A stretch of DNA of 64,000 nt. Source: Polytrichum commune (Eukaryota > Streptophyta > Polytrichopsida > Polytrichales > Polytrichaceae). Where the stretch lies: the NCBI GenBank assembly GCA_950295325.1, contig OX485805.1, positions 54,896,758 through 54,960,757 of the forward strand, given 5' to 3'. This document shows positions 42,211-53,911 of this stretch, piece after piece. Position numbers and translations under genes: made by a program. The notes under the pieces were generated by a model. The model saw only the letters and a list, made by a program, of their open reading frames with translations. It made no database searches and was not told the origin of the DNA. Each line of letters opens with the position of its first letter. Position 1 is the stretch's first letter.

Positions 42211-45070
42211 TTGTTGGAAAACAACATTTTTTTAAATGTTCAAGTTTAATGATGGCATAATAAAAAGCAAGACTTCCTCAGGTTACACAATGTAAAACTA
42301 ATAAGGATCATTTGAGCTCATTTTGATGAGTCATTTTCTAACATATTGAATGTCAAAAGAATACCAAGACTGAATTCTAATCTTTTCACAACATCAATGC
42401 AGTTTTTATAAGATATTTTTTTTACTTAATCTTTCAAACTATATAATGAGTTATCAATGATATTTGTTTTATTTTATTTTGTTGTGCAACAATATATTGA
42501 GCTTATATGGATAGTATTCATGTTGTCTAGGTTGGTGCAAATCACATGTTCCACTTTCATGGTGTTTAAAAAATAACACTAGCAATTTATTTGCTTATTG
42601 CAAATATTTTGGAAAAACTTCATATGTCTAGAAACTCAATACCTCCTTCCATATTTTTTTAAATTACAAAGTTTGATAAATTTCTTCTTATTCCTATTTT
42701 CATTTTGCATGCAATATTTTCATGACGATGGTGCTTTGTTGATATTTTATCCTAAAAATTCAAATTCAACAATTTTTTTTTAAATGTTTTTGATTATAAT
42801 TTCAAGGTTGGTCATGAACCTTGGACTTGTGTGAACCCACTTTGTTTGGCCAATTTTCACAATTAAAACAAATAGTCTTTCAATTTCTTTTATTCACGTG
42901 TTCTCTCAGTTTCATGAATCAATTTTGTTTGTGTACATTATATTCTAATTGGATATTTTATTTTACTTACTTTACGTTTATTTTGCAAACAATCAAGTTG
43001 ACAATGCTCTCAATTGTTCGCTCTTTTGCTAATACTTTTGGATTGAAAAGCATGCCTTTGCTTTTTCAAATGATAATATTTTATACAACTTCACGGATGC
43101 TACTTTTCAACTGATGAGAGATGGTGGTGTTACACCTTGCAGGGGCCCATGTGTTTCAAGTTTGTTGTTTATGCTTTGTCAGAACTTAAAGGCACTGTTC
43201 CAAATTTGATTGCATCTACCAATGTAAATCAATTTGGTTTTGCTTTAGAATTGTTTTTGAATATAACATCAATACCAACAAACATGCTCTCGTTGATTAT
43301 TCTCTTGATAATTATATATTATCTCTTTAATAGGACATTCTATACATGTTTGCCGCATGTTGAAGCGTCACCTCTTGGCATTGAAAGGTAACAAAGATGC
43401 TTTTGATTTTGTTTTAAGCCTTTGATTACACAATCCCCTTTAGCTATTGGCAAAGACACCAACTATAAAGATTCATATGATTCTTCAAATCTTAATGATG
43501 AGGCCATCATTATATTTTGTGAATAAGTTTTGTTTGTTTATCTTGTTTAAATGCTTCATTTGGTTGATTTTTACTTGAAGCATATTTTATATGTTTTAAA
43601 AAAAAAATTATTATGAAGATATCAATAATTATTAAGACATCGATGTTGTCATTTGCCAATAATGTGATACCACAATGGCGCCAACGTTAGCAACCTTTTC
43701 TAAAGATCCAATATTTTTAGGAAGTCCATTACCCCAGCGAAGCCTCCCTATTTATATTGAGACTGTGGCTTCCATTCTTGCTGCTTAATCTTCCCCTTCT
43801 TCAACCCATCAAAAAATTAGACATATTTTTCAGCGGATTTTGGGTTTCATTGAGGTAGAGGCCGAATAACATAAGGTTTCATTATTGGTGTCATTTCCTT
43901 AATATACATTCATTTCTACGTTGCCTTGGATTTACACATTTTGTTGTGTCCAACTCAATTTTTTTGCACTCTTTTTATTTGTGTCATATCATTGGCCTAT
44001 TACAAAATCTAGTATCATATTGCCATAGGTTTTGTTTCATTCCTAATTTGATCATACTATGAATGTCAATGATAGTTAGTATCTTCACTTCAACTTTGTC
44101 CATTCCACTGTCATAGGTATACAAATTTTTTATGAAAATTTGTATATATATATATATATATATATGCCCATAGTCATGTACATTTTTTTTTCTTGTTGTT
44201 CACTGCTCACAATTTGGCATTCATGTTGTTTATCCTCCCCGCCCTTCTTATTACAAAACCCTAAAATTGTTATTCTTCATGCCAACATACCATGGTTCTA
44301 GAATACTAGTGGGCCTATTACCAAATTTTTGGCCCTCCTCACCGCTCATAACTAACTGCTCATTTCTTACCGCTCACTAGTCACCGCTCACAAGATAGCA
44401 CTCCCCTTGTAAATTTGAGCATGTAACACAACAATAAAGGTCACGATGAAAAAATATTCGATTTAAGAGGCTCCATAGTGGGCATCAAGTTTTATTGGAG
44501 TCTCCTAGCTGGACTCACCACAATCGTTGTAGTATCAAAGATGTCCCTAGAATTGCTTTGACCTTTATATTTGCAGATAAGCAATGTCAAGTAGGTAGAT
44601 GTACAACTTAGCTATAAAGTATGTTGAAATCCATTGAGAATATATCTCTTCTGTATGTACATTTTTTTAATAAATGAGTAAAGGACTTACAATAGTTTTC
44701 TACATTGCAACAGAGAAAATATCTTATGTCTAAATGTAGTAAAGAAAGATGGTCTTGTGCTAAGATATCAAGAGCATATTAGTAGATGTATGCTAACATA
44801 AACTATCTAATGAAGCTTGCAGTCAACAACGGTGTGTGTCAAAAAACACAATGAGTTTGTAGGAGCAATCTTTAGTGTAGTTGAAGAAGAAACTTGTGCT
44901 TGAGATTGTTTTTTTGTAAGAGTAGTTGATGCAATCATATTCTTGAAAAATTAGCCTCGAGAACCGTAGTTTGAGAGTAAACTTGAGTAGACCACCACTC
45001 GAAGTAGCTGCAATAAGGTAGAAAAATCTTCTGCAAAGATAGAAGTGACTTGCACAACAAAATTATAAGA
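42211..45070. other. AT-rich gene-free stretch right of the retrotransposon
   Basis: I see no supportable gene. Open frames at 42598-43391 are low-complexity and rich in Phe and Leu. It holds a (TA)n tract at 44142-44165 and a GCTCA-rich stretch at 44335-44400. The last 500 bases may be the decayed LTR or leader of the Copia remnant that follows, but I could not find its ends. Confidence 0.45.
44142..44165. repeat. (TA)n microsatellite
   Basis: About 12 TA units occur in an AT-rich context. Confidence 0.9.
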
Positions 45071-47195
45071 ATGTCGTCAGAGTTGGGACCATACAACATG
45101 AGCAATACCAACAAGTTTGATGGAATTAGCAACTACAGTGTATGGAAAATAAAGATGAGGTTGTTTCTAGAAAATAAAAACCATGCGACATAGTGTGTGT
45201 AGATTGAAATTTGCCAGCATTGTTGTAGATTTGTCTCAACCATGAGAGTTTGCATCAGGAATAGGAGTGATCACATTCAAAGAAAAGTGGGAAAAGCCAT
45301 GGAAATCACGATAATGAGTGTGATTGACAACATCATTTCAACAAATCAAGACATTGAAGATCCAGCAGTAGCATGGAGGACTTTGAAGTCTCTTTATGAG
45401 CCTCAAAACTCGGCCATGAAGTTGATGCTCAGCCACAAATGGTAAAGCTTGAAGATGAGTGAAAGGACTTCTGTCAATTAGAACATCAAGGACTTGGAAG
45501 ACATTGTTGCCCAACTCGCAAGTATGACTGAAGTCACTGAGGAAGAAAAGATTGTTTAAGTTATGCTTGGAGCTCTCCTTGATAGCTATAATTCATTCAT
45601 TTAGGGTCTGATAACACAAGATGAGCTTCTGAACCTTGAAAATCTGGTTAGTAAGCTATTATGGGACAAGACTAGGCAGGGGTTAAGAACAAGTAGATGG
45701 GAGAATGAAGCTTTGATGATGTATCACTATATTTGCTAATTGGAGACTTTTTCATGATTTGGAGACTAATCAAGGACTTCAAGTCTGATATCATGTTTAG
45801 TGCACGTTTTGATAATGATATAGATACTTATTATATTTAGACATATATATTCCTCATGAATGATTATGTAGAAAGTTCATTACCAATGTTCCCCACGTTC
45901 AAAATATTGCATCCCAAACTATGGGTGAAGTTTATTTTGAGACTTTCCAAAGTCTCCGATCAACGAACATAGTGATATATGAGGAGAATTCAATACACTT
46001 CCTCGTTATCAACCACCCTTTGGGCAGGTGTTATTTAGACAAGACATTCCACGAGGGCCCTTCATATCAACATTCCAATCTCCAATGCCAACTTTCTCTA
46101 CTTCAAGACCACACTGAGGAACTTGCAACAATTGCAAGAAATACAAACATTGGGCAAAGGGTGCCCTGAACCCAAAGAGATTATGGTCCTCTAAGAGAAC
46201 GTCCTTTTAACACAATAAATGTTATTCAAGAAATCAAAGATGAAATAAAAGATGCAACAAATATGTTTGAGGTAGCAATGGTATCTGTAGGTCACAATAC
46301 ACAAGATAAATTGCGGTATTTAGACTTAGGTGCATCCAAACATGTCACATGTTGACATAAGTGCCATGTCCAGAATGTCAGGTGTAGGGACATCATTAGT
46401 GAGGTCAGCATGCAACCAAACTCATCATGTAGAAGGAGAGGGTGATGTAATTTTCTCATACAATGGATCAATGAAGCGCATCATAATTGTCCTCTACACT
46501 CGAAGAGTCACCAAAATCCTCTTGTCAGTAGGTAATATTACGGATAAAGGTTGTCTAGTAACCTTTGATCTTATTGATTGTTGGATAGTCAATGCAAAGA
46601 ACCCAACTCGAATTGAGATAGCACCAATGATATTTGCAAGTTAGATTCAAACACACCTAAAGCATAGATTTGTGTGGCGGACACACCTACCTCTAATGAT
46701 CTATGGCATTGCAAATTTGGGCATGTCAGTTATCCAACAATTTATCAGATTTCAACGCTTGGACTCACAATAGAACTATGTCACTATCTTCAAGGGACAA
46801 AATGTGCTCATCATGTATGGGAGGCAAACATCAACGACACAATGTACCAAAACAAACACTCAACAAAGCAGAGACAAAGAATGAGCTCATTCATTGTGAC
46901 ATTTGTGGCCCATTGCCAAGTTACATCACTAATTGGTTTCAGGTGCTTTATAACATTCACCTATGATTTTACTTGAAATATTTGGGTGTATTTCATGGCC
47001 ACAAAAGATTTGACATGAGACAAATTTTGTACTTTCAGAGCTATATTGACAACACTAGACCACAAAAGATATGAATTCTTCAAACCGATAGAAGAGGGGA
47101 GTACACATCTAAGCAGTTCATATCTTATTGTGAAGACTTTGGCATCAACAAACAATTGACACAACGTATATGCAACACCAAAATGGTGTGGGAAA
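45071..47195 (+). pseudogene. Decayed Ty1/copia retrotransposon gag-pol fragment
   Basis: The pieces are in the right order with many stops. A gag start with KFDGISNYSVWKIKMR follows the ATG at 45071. A UBN2-like gag continuation includes AWRTLKSLYEPQ (about 45242-45445). A protease-like LDLGASKHVT lies near 46325. A pre-integrase part with LWHCKFGHVSYPTIYQI lies at about 46700. An integrase beginning with ELIHCDICGPLP lies at about 46890, and the RGEYTSKQFI...YCEDFGI part is near 47100. The element stops inside integrase and runs into an A-rich tract (47195-47245), so reverse transcriptase is missing. Order and motifs are those of Copia elements. I see no intact ends. Confidence 0.85.
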
Positions 47196-47245
47196 ACAAA
47201 ATTATAAAAAAATAAAAATAAAAAATAAAAAAATAAAAAGAGCCT

Positions 47246-47875
47246 GATGTAGGACCATAATTGCTAAGAGTCCAACCTTACTATGGCCGAAGGCTGTGAA
47301 CACATCAAATCACCTAATCAATCGTACTCCGTCAAATGCCAACAATAGCATTAGTCCTAAAGAAAAACACATTGATTCCCCACCTTAGGTTGGTCGTCTT
47401 TGAATATTTGGTTCCCTAGCCTACATCCACATACTAAAATACCAAAGGAACAAATTTGAACCAAGGCCTACACGGTTATGACCAGTCCACTTAAGGTATT
47501 AGACTCTATGAACCTATGTCTTGTGAGATTCTTATTTCCAATGACATAGTCATAAACCTGGATTAATTTATAAATGATGAAATAGAACCCCCCCCCCCAA
47601 TTTTCCTTTACACCAATGGGTTTTGTAGACCCCACACAGGCATAATTACGGTGCATCACCTCATCCTCATCAGAGCAGTGACAACATTGATTCCAACATT
47701 CACACACAAGCACCCACAACAACAAACACACAATAACTAAAGAGCAACCAGGAGTCAAGCAACAGAACGTGCAACCCCCTTAACTTGAGTCTTTAGCCGA
47801 TCTTCTTGCCACATCATCATCAACACCATCAACCACACCATAAATTCGAGGTTTTCTAATCGGTGTTAATTGGTA
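47246..47875. other. Gene-free stretch between the Copia fragment and the inverted repeat
   Basis: I see nothing recognisable beyond a short C run near 47588. Confidence 0.4.
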
Positions 47876-47877
47876 TG

Positions 47878-49150
47878 TAATTGGATAAGGGTCGAGGCCC
47901 GTGACAGCCCCCACAAAACAAATCTAAAATTTTCAGATCTCGACCAAAAATTACTGTCCGTTCCGCTTGACTTCGAAAAATAAAATCGCCTTTGCAATCT
48001 TGAAGGCCGCTTGTCCATATAACCCATATTGAGTGCACTTCATCTTCAAGGTCCAAAATCCAATATATATGTTCACTTTCATTGAGTAAATAAGCAATTG
48101 ATTGGGAACTCATTTTCGAAGTGAAACCATCAATAAAACATGTAGTTAAGTACTTGGACGTTAAAAATATTACAAAACCCTCATTAGCACTAAGGTCATA
48201 ATTTCTGTGACTTACCATTGAAAGGGTCTTTGTCATTCTAAAATGGAACTAAAATTAGTGTTTTATTTTAGTATGCTCAGTTTATGATAGTTTTGTTCAT
48301 ACCTTCTACTTTCACAAAGTATCATACACATTCAAACTAATTGAGTATGATTAAATGTAATTAAGTGTAAATAACCATGTTAGAAGGTAATTGAGCGCAA
48401 GGCCTAGGTTTCTACAAGTATTCATACACATTTGAACTAATTAAGCCCAATTAAGTGCAAGTAAGTGCATTTAGCCTAATGAAGCGTAATGAAGCCTAAA
48501 CACGTGTAATTAAGCACATCATTACTCATATTTGAATTGAATCATGATCAGTTCCAATAAGTGCATTTTATAATTAATTAGGCTACACTAATTTGGTAAG
48601 CATGCTTTCTAATTTAATTGGGCTTAATCAAAATTAATTAGGATTAATTAGACTTAACTACATTTAGTCACACTTTAATAGTTTGATTGTGTATAAACCC
48701 TTCTGGAAATAGAAGGCAGTAACTAAAATATTATAAAACAAACATATTCAAAATAAAACATTAATTTTAGCTCCATTTTAGAATGACAAAGACCCTTTCA
48801 ATGGTAAGTCACAAAAATTGTAACCTTAGCGCTAGTGAGGGTTTTGTAATATTTTTGACTTCCAAGTTAATTACACGCTTTATTGACGGTTTCGCTTTGT
48901 TAATGATATCCCAATCAATTGCTTATTTATTCAGTGGAAGTGAACATAGATATTGGATTTTGGACCTTGCAGATGAAGTACACTCAATATGGGTGATATG
49001 GACAAGCGGCCTTCAAGAATGCAATGGCAATTTTATTTTTCGAAGTCAGGCGGAGCATGCAGCAATTTTAGTTGGGATCTGAAAATTTTAGATTTGTTTT
49101 GTGGGGGTTGTCAGAGGTGCTGGATCGCAGATCCGTGCCCCTATCCACCT
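47878..49150. repeat. Long inverted repeat (arms about 500 bp) with matching ORFs
   Basis: The left arm (about 47878-48420) read on the minus strand matches the right arm (about 48600-49150) read on the plus strand. Shared blocks include ATTTTAGAATGACAAAGACC, TTTTCAGATC/TCTGAAAATT and GATTTGTTTTGTGGGGG. Similarity fades toward a 180-bp AT-rich centre made of TAATTAAG-like words. Both arms keep an ORF from MTKTLSMVSH: 126 codons at 48236-47856 (minus) and about 99 codons at 48783-49082 (plus). They share stretches such as EGFVIFLTSK and DEVHSIWVIWTSGLQ. I do not recognise the protein. It could be the arms of a foldback or Mutator-like element, or a captured gene fragment duplicated head to head. 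Confidence 0.8.
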
Positions 49151-50554
49151 CCCCATTTTTTAGTAGGGGGAGGTTTAGCATCCGCTCAAGAAAAAATGTC
49201 AGTCATTGGTGCATCTAGAGACAGGGGATGGAGAATATAATAGCATGGATTGATGCTCAATGTGGAGCTAAATCTGGGGAAACCCATGAGCGTTAGGCAA
49301 ATTGCTGATCCTTTTAGAGGAATCTATAGAATATACCTTATATTAATAAAGAAAGTCTGAAAGATATCAACTTGACAACTTGTAAACCGGTTGGACTTCG
49401 AATCACAGCTTCGATCTCGACTGACTTTACCAAAAAAAATCCCCGGACATTGTTATGCCAGGTGACGGGAGTGACAATGGACTGAATCTCCAACTACTAT
49501 ACATGCACTGACTTCTGGAAAAATTACAGCCTGTAGATCAACTTTCATGAGTTGCCTTTGTGCTGAATAAGACTTGCACCATCAGAAAATACAATACCAC
49601 AGGTTCTTGCTAGACTACTAGACAATATTCCTCACACAATATTGTTCCCTAGCTGGACAAGCTCAACAGCATCTTACTAGTTTTCCTGGTTATCATCACC
49701 AATGATCGGGGAGAACCGGCAGTCAGTTACAGATGAACCGGTTGAATTTGAGAAACAACCGGTTGAAGTTCAAGACTTCAGGAGACTTACCGATCACTTT
49801 AGAGGAATATACCTCAAATTAATATAGAAAAACCGAAGGATATCAACATGTAACCGGTTGGACTTGCAAACACTAGGATGTCAACCGATTATGCCCTAAA
49901 ATCTCCATTGTTCTTGACTCAGAAAATCCTTAACCCCAGGGTTTCAACTTGTACAGAATGCAGATTCGGTCCACCAGACCACAAGTTGTAGAGCTTTAAT
50001 TATATTTCTTAAGCAACTTCAAGATTTTTGTAGATTCAAGGATGATTCCGGAACTTGTTAGAATGGGTTGAAAATGGAAATTGAAAGGTAAACTGCCGGA
50101 GTGGATTCAATATTTATTTCCATCCAAAAAATGTAGAATCCCATGACATATACAGCTTGTCCTATTTGCTCAATTTTGAGATCCTCCTCGATCGAGTGAT
50201 TGGTTCTTCTCCTGTAGCGCTAGGTTGATGGATCTTGATCTACCTGTTTGTGCAAAGCAGTGCCTTAAAGCGCCTCAATAAAACAATTGTCGTTTGGATG
50301 CGTGGGCTTTTGTCACCATTGGCCAACGACACTCTCACAGTGGACAACACCTCTAAAAATCTCAAAACAACTCGTTATGTCTTGATGCGCCACTACTTGA
50401 CGTGAGTGACGTGTTGCATATAGATTTTTGCGGTGAGGTGCATGCTTGGTTAAGTTGTAAAATGGAATGTTTTGCACACGAAATTAATTCTCTATTTTAT
50501 AGAATAATGTGGTGCTCTACTATAGTCTGTACACACCACATTCAATCAGAATGT
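49151..50554. other. Gene-free stretch with CCGGTT-rich repeats
   Basis: Two diverged direct copies lie at about 49310-49400 and 49785-49880, sharing TTTAGAGGAAT, GATATCAAC and ACCGGTTGGACTT. A further stretch at 49704-49755 matches 56642-56700 (CCGGCAGT.AGTTACA then CCGGTTGA). Several AACCGGTTG words occur. I see no gene, but the final part should hold the 3' UTR of the minus-strand lipase gene. Confidence 0.5.
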
Positions 50555-52030
50555 CTATATTTTAGACAAAAGGTGGAAACAAAGAAGCCCACATAGAAGA
50601 ACGAGTGTCGTCGGTATCGGGAAGGCGGCTTTCCGATACGAAACGCATCTGTTGGCCGGAGCGACTCGGAGCAGGCGGACATACTCATCTAAGCTGTGGC
50701 AATGGAAGAAGTCCTTGTAGTAGGAAAATCCATCGTCTTCGAGCCTAAGCTCGTTGCCCACATGAGTGTACGTCCATGGCAGCATGTCGAGCCATGGGCT
50801 TACCAAGTCTTCTAATTTGCTGCAAACTGCTTTGGCTTTGTTTCTCTCGTCGCCACCAGATGGTATGGTCTCCTTGGCCACACTATGACTGTGTGTTCGT
50901 GACATCCGTGTTTTTACTTTCTCTTCTAAGGAGCTGAAAAATGAGAAGGTATGTTCGTTCACGACGAGACCGGGCGCTTTTGGGACCAAGTCAGGTGCAT
51001 TCACAACGCGGAGGACGTTCACATGGAACTCCTTCAGCCGATCCCGAAACACAAAATTTCCTACTCTGGGAGCCGCAAGTGTGAACGCCGTGATAGGGAT
51101 CTTGGACTTTTCTGTTGTCGGTTGCAGATTGCACTCGTTCCTCGCCAGATCGTAGGCGGAGAGAGTCGCAAGGGCGCCACCGAGGCTGTGGCCGGTGATG
51201 GTGATGCTGAGGTTCTCTCTGGGATATTTTTCTACCAATCTTCGGATCTCCTCTTGTACCTGCTCCGATGCACTCTTGGTGTTGTTCGCCATTTCCGTAG
51301 AACTCGACTTGTACAGAGAATAGAAACCCCCTTCCACGGTCACACATCGGGAGCCTTTCGTCGTGGTGCTATCGCCGGGTGGGGTGGTGGGAGTGCGGAT
51401 GTTCCACAGATTGGCGCGCCACTCCGACCACATCTTGGTTCCTCTCCAGGATATGACAATGTCGCGGTGCCGTGACCTCTTGATCTCCTTCTCGTCGGTG
51501 GCAACGGCGATAAACCCCGCCCAGTTTGAATGTTTACATTTGAAGTAGTTGGCAATGTGCGCAGGGGCCATGGTATACAGGAACTTGGCAATGCGGCTGT
51601 GCGCAGGGGCCATGGTATACAGGAACTTGGTTACTTCGTAGCCACTGTCCTTCATATCTACCTTGTCCAGCAATTCCTCCTTGGTGAATTTGCAGCTACC
51701 AAGATCCTTGTCGAACGCTTTGTAGGTCACTTGAGCAAATTCGCCATACTTGATGATCACTTTGCGCAGGTCATCGTCGAGGGGATCAAGCAACTTATCC
51801 CACTGGTCTTTACCTCGAATAAACTCCCACTTCGCCGCCAGCTCTTGGGACCTCTGCTTAAGATTCTTAATTCTTCTCAATGTGACCAACACGTGGACCG
51901 AAAACCTAAAACTCTTTTCACCTTCCCGCATCTGGTCCGAGGTTGGAGAGGATATGGAAGCCACCAACACCGACCCACTCTCATCCCCGTTGCGAACATC
52001 CATACTCGCGATGCGCACAACGGTAGCCAT
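50555..52030 (-). CDS. Class 3 lipase, plant phospholipase A1-II type, 491 aa
   Basis: This intact single-exon gene is on the minus strand. I chose the ATG at 52030 because it sits in a strong context (GCCATGGC); the frame is open a further 34 codons upstream but without an ATG. The product is an alpha/beta-hydrolase with the lipase motif TGHSLGG (nucleophile Ser282). The catalytic Asp is probably Asp347, in NAPDLVPK, and the His is His423, in YTHVGNEL. The last two segments are characteristic of plant PLA1-II (DAD1-like class 3) enzymes, which cut the sn-1 acyl chain of phospholipids or galactolipids. There is no clear N-terminal transit peptide, so a cytosolic form is likely. The C-terminus (about 470-490) is hydrophobic and could anchor it. 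Residues about 134-160 carry a tandem 14-residue duplication. The gene is richer in G and C than its surroundings. Confidence 0.92.
   Translation of the reverse strand: MATVVRIASMDVRNGDESGSVLVASISSPTSDQMREGEKSFRFSVHVLVTLRRIKNLKQRSQELAAKWEFIRGKDQWDKLLDPLDDDLRKVIIKYGEFAQVTYKAFDKDLGSCKFTKEELLDKVDMKDSGYEVTKFLYTMAPAHSRIAKFLYTMAPAHIANYFKCKHSNWAGFIAVATDEKEIKRSRHRDIVISWRGTKMWSEWRANLWNIRTPTTPPGDSTTTKGSRCVTVEGGFYSLYKSSSTEMANNTKSASEQVQEEIRRLVEKYPRENLSITITGHSLGGALATLSAYDLARNECNLQPTTEKSKIPITAFTLAAPRVGNFVFRDRLKEFHVNVLRVVNAPDLVPKAPGLVVNEHTFSFFSSLEEKVKTRMSRTHSHSVAKETIPSGGDERNKAKAVCSKLEDLVSPWLDMLPWTYTHVGNELRLEDDGFSYYKDFFHCHSLDEYVRLLRVAPANRCVSYRKAAFPIPTTLVLLCGLLCFHLLSKI
51556..51630 (-). repeat. 42-bp in-frame tandem duplication inside the lipase gene
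   Basis: TGTGCGCAGGGGCCATGG recurs exactly 42 bases later, followed in both copies by TATACAGGAACTTGG. On the protein it duplicates FLYTMAPAH plus five residues. The copies are identical over at least 33 bases, so the event is young. Confidence 0.93.
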
Positions 52031-52139
52031 GGCCTCCAAATCTTGAGTTCTCGTTGCACAACTCCTCTTGTACCCGCTGCTGCAGGAACTTGACCAAGTC
52101 GATCTGATTGTCAACCTCAAATATGAACTCAATCGAACT

Positions 52140-53342
52140 CAAAGGTCGGAATCACGTGAGACTTGAAAGCAGATGTCGATCGCAAGGGTTGGGCATCCGA
52201 AGAGGTCGCATGAGATGTCCTTCCTATAAATGATCTGCTCTCAAATCCTACCATCAGCAACAATTTGATCTTGTAAGTAGGCTTCTAGCCGATTCTCAAT
52301 CTCGAAGGCTCGTCAGAGAGCTCTGGAGTGCATGAAACAAGTAAAGTGATGAGGATTCGAAGCCATGCAGACGTGTGATATATACCCAGAGTAACTCCCA
52401 TTTGTTTAAGCCTAAATGATTTTATTCGGGCTTTAAAAAAAGACCGGTATAAACGTCTTGGCATTTCCAATGACAACCATGGCGTCATTGTGACCCCAAG
52501 ATTCTTACAACTGTAATGACGATTATTTTTGCACTGTGCGGATGTTTACTATGACTCTGGACCGTCGGTAACTTAATTTCAAGAGGCTTCACTCGCTGTC
52601 GGCATGAAAATGCACTAAGGGCCAAGTTCCATGTGCTGGTGCCAAAAACGGGCGACATCATTCAAAAAATGGGCGATGTTACCCATTTAATGAAAGGGTA
52701 TTTCTATGTGGGGTGTCTATTTATTTCAATTTTCTACTTTCTTATCAAATTTGCTGAATATTAAGATGTCATACTTTGTGAAGGTGACCGCATGAGCCCA
52801 AAATGAGTGCTCATATTTGTTTTATGCTTATGATCTACTTAGAATTGCATTTGGAGTGTTATTGAAACAATCAAAAGTATAAAAAGAGTGAGGCGTGGTG
52901 TGGATTTATGTTTAGGCCTTAAGCCTATTTTGTGTGGTTAAGTAGAAGCTTAGTGACATTAGGGAGTGTTATGGTGAAGTGTGTAGTGTTTGATGGAGCA
53001 AGGGGAAGGTCCTTGGATTTAAATGTTTGAATTAGAACATGCTCTTGTTGGTTTAGAGGGTGAGGGTTTAGTGGATAGGATAAGGTCCTACTAAGTAGGA
53101 GAAGGTTAAGGGGCTTGTGGTCTTGGGTGCCCTCTCCTCCTCCTCCTCTCCTCTCTTCTCCTCCCCTCTCTCTCTCTCTCCTCTCTAGGACTTTGGAGCT
53201 CTTAGAGCTAAAAAGAATGTGGGAATTAGGTAGGGGTTTAGTAGAACTAGTGGGCTTGTTTAGAGTAATTAGGTAGTGGGTTTGGTAGGATTAGGTAGAT
53301 AGTTGGAGAGGTTTAGGCTGGGTTGCAGCCGGGGTTGCACTG
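52140..53342. other. Upstream region of the lipase gene and gene-free DNA
   Basis: The lipase promoter should lie here on the minus strand. A TATATA word near 52380 is a weak candidate. A CT-rich tract runs from about 53128 to 53190. Nothing else is recognisable. Confidence 0.4.
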
Positions 53343-53911
53343 ATTACAGTCGAGGCTTACAATTGCAGTTCCAGGGGCCTATTTGATTTACAGTCGAGGC
53401 TTACATTTGCAGTTCCAGGGGCTATCTGATTACAGTCGAGGCTTACACATTGCAGCTCCATGGGCTATCTGATTACAGTCGAGGCTTACACATTGCAGTT
53501 CCAGGGGCCTATCTGATTTACAGTCGAGGCTTACACATTGCAGCTCTAGGGGCTATCTGATTTACAGTCGAGGCTTACACATTGCAGCTCCAGGGGCTAT
53601 CTGATTACAGTCGAGGCTTACAATTGCAGTTCCAGGGGCCTATCTGATTTACAGTCGAGGCTTACACATTGCAGCTCCAGGGGCTATCTGATTTACAGTC
53701 GAGGCTTACACATTGCAGCTCCAGGGGCTATCTGATTTACAGTCGAGGCTTACACATTGCAGCTCCAGGGGCTATCTGATTTACAGTCGAGGCTTACACA
53801 TTGCAGCTCCAGGGGCTATCTGATTTACAGTCGAGGCTTACACATTGTAGCTCCAGGGGCTATCTGATTACAGTCGAGGCTTACATTATTGCAGCTCCAG
53901 GGGCCTATAAG
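53343..53911. repeat. Minisatellite: 13 copies of a 44-bp unit
   Basis: The core TTACAGTCGAGGCTTACA starts 13 units, at CAGTCGAGG positions 53347, 53391, 53433, 53476, 53521, 53565, 53608, 53652, 53696, 53740, 53784, 53828 and 53871. Spacing is 42-45, mostly 44. Each unit continues with ATTGCAGYTCCAGGGGC and CTATCTGAT. The middle units (from 53652) are nearly identical and the outer ones vary. A unit of 44 is not a multiple of three, so it does not encode a repeat protein. Confidence 0.96.

Noticed and set aside
42598-43391. Possible membrane-protein gene from hydrophobic ORFs
   Set aside because: The high Phe and Leu content follows from T-rich DNA. The frames are short, unrelated and without a family match.
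50951-51475. 174-codon plus-strand ORF opposite the lipase, and others at 51530-52093
   Set aside because: These are antisense shadows of the GC-richer lipase gene with no domain of their own.
53343-53911. CRISPR-like array of regular repeats
   Set aside because: Units are contiguous 44-bp tandem copies with no unique spacers, in a eukaryotic-type context. It is a minisatellite.
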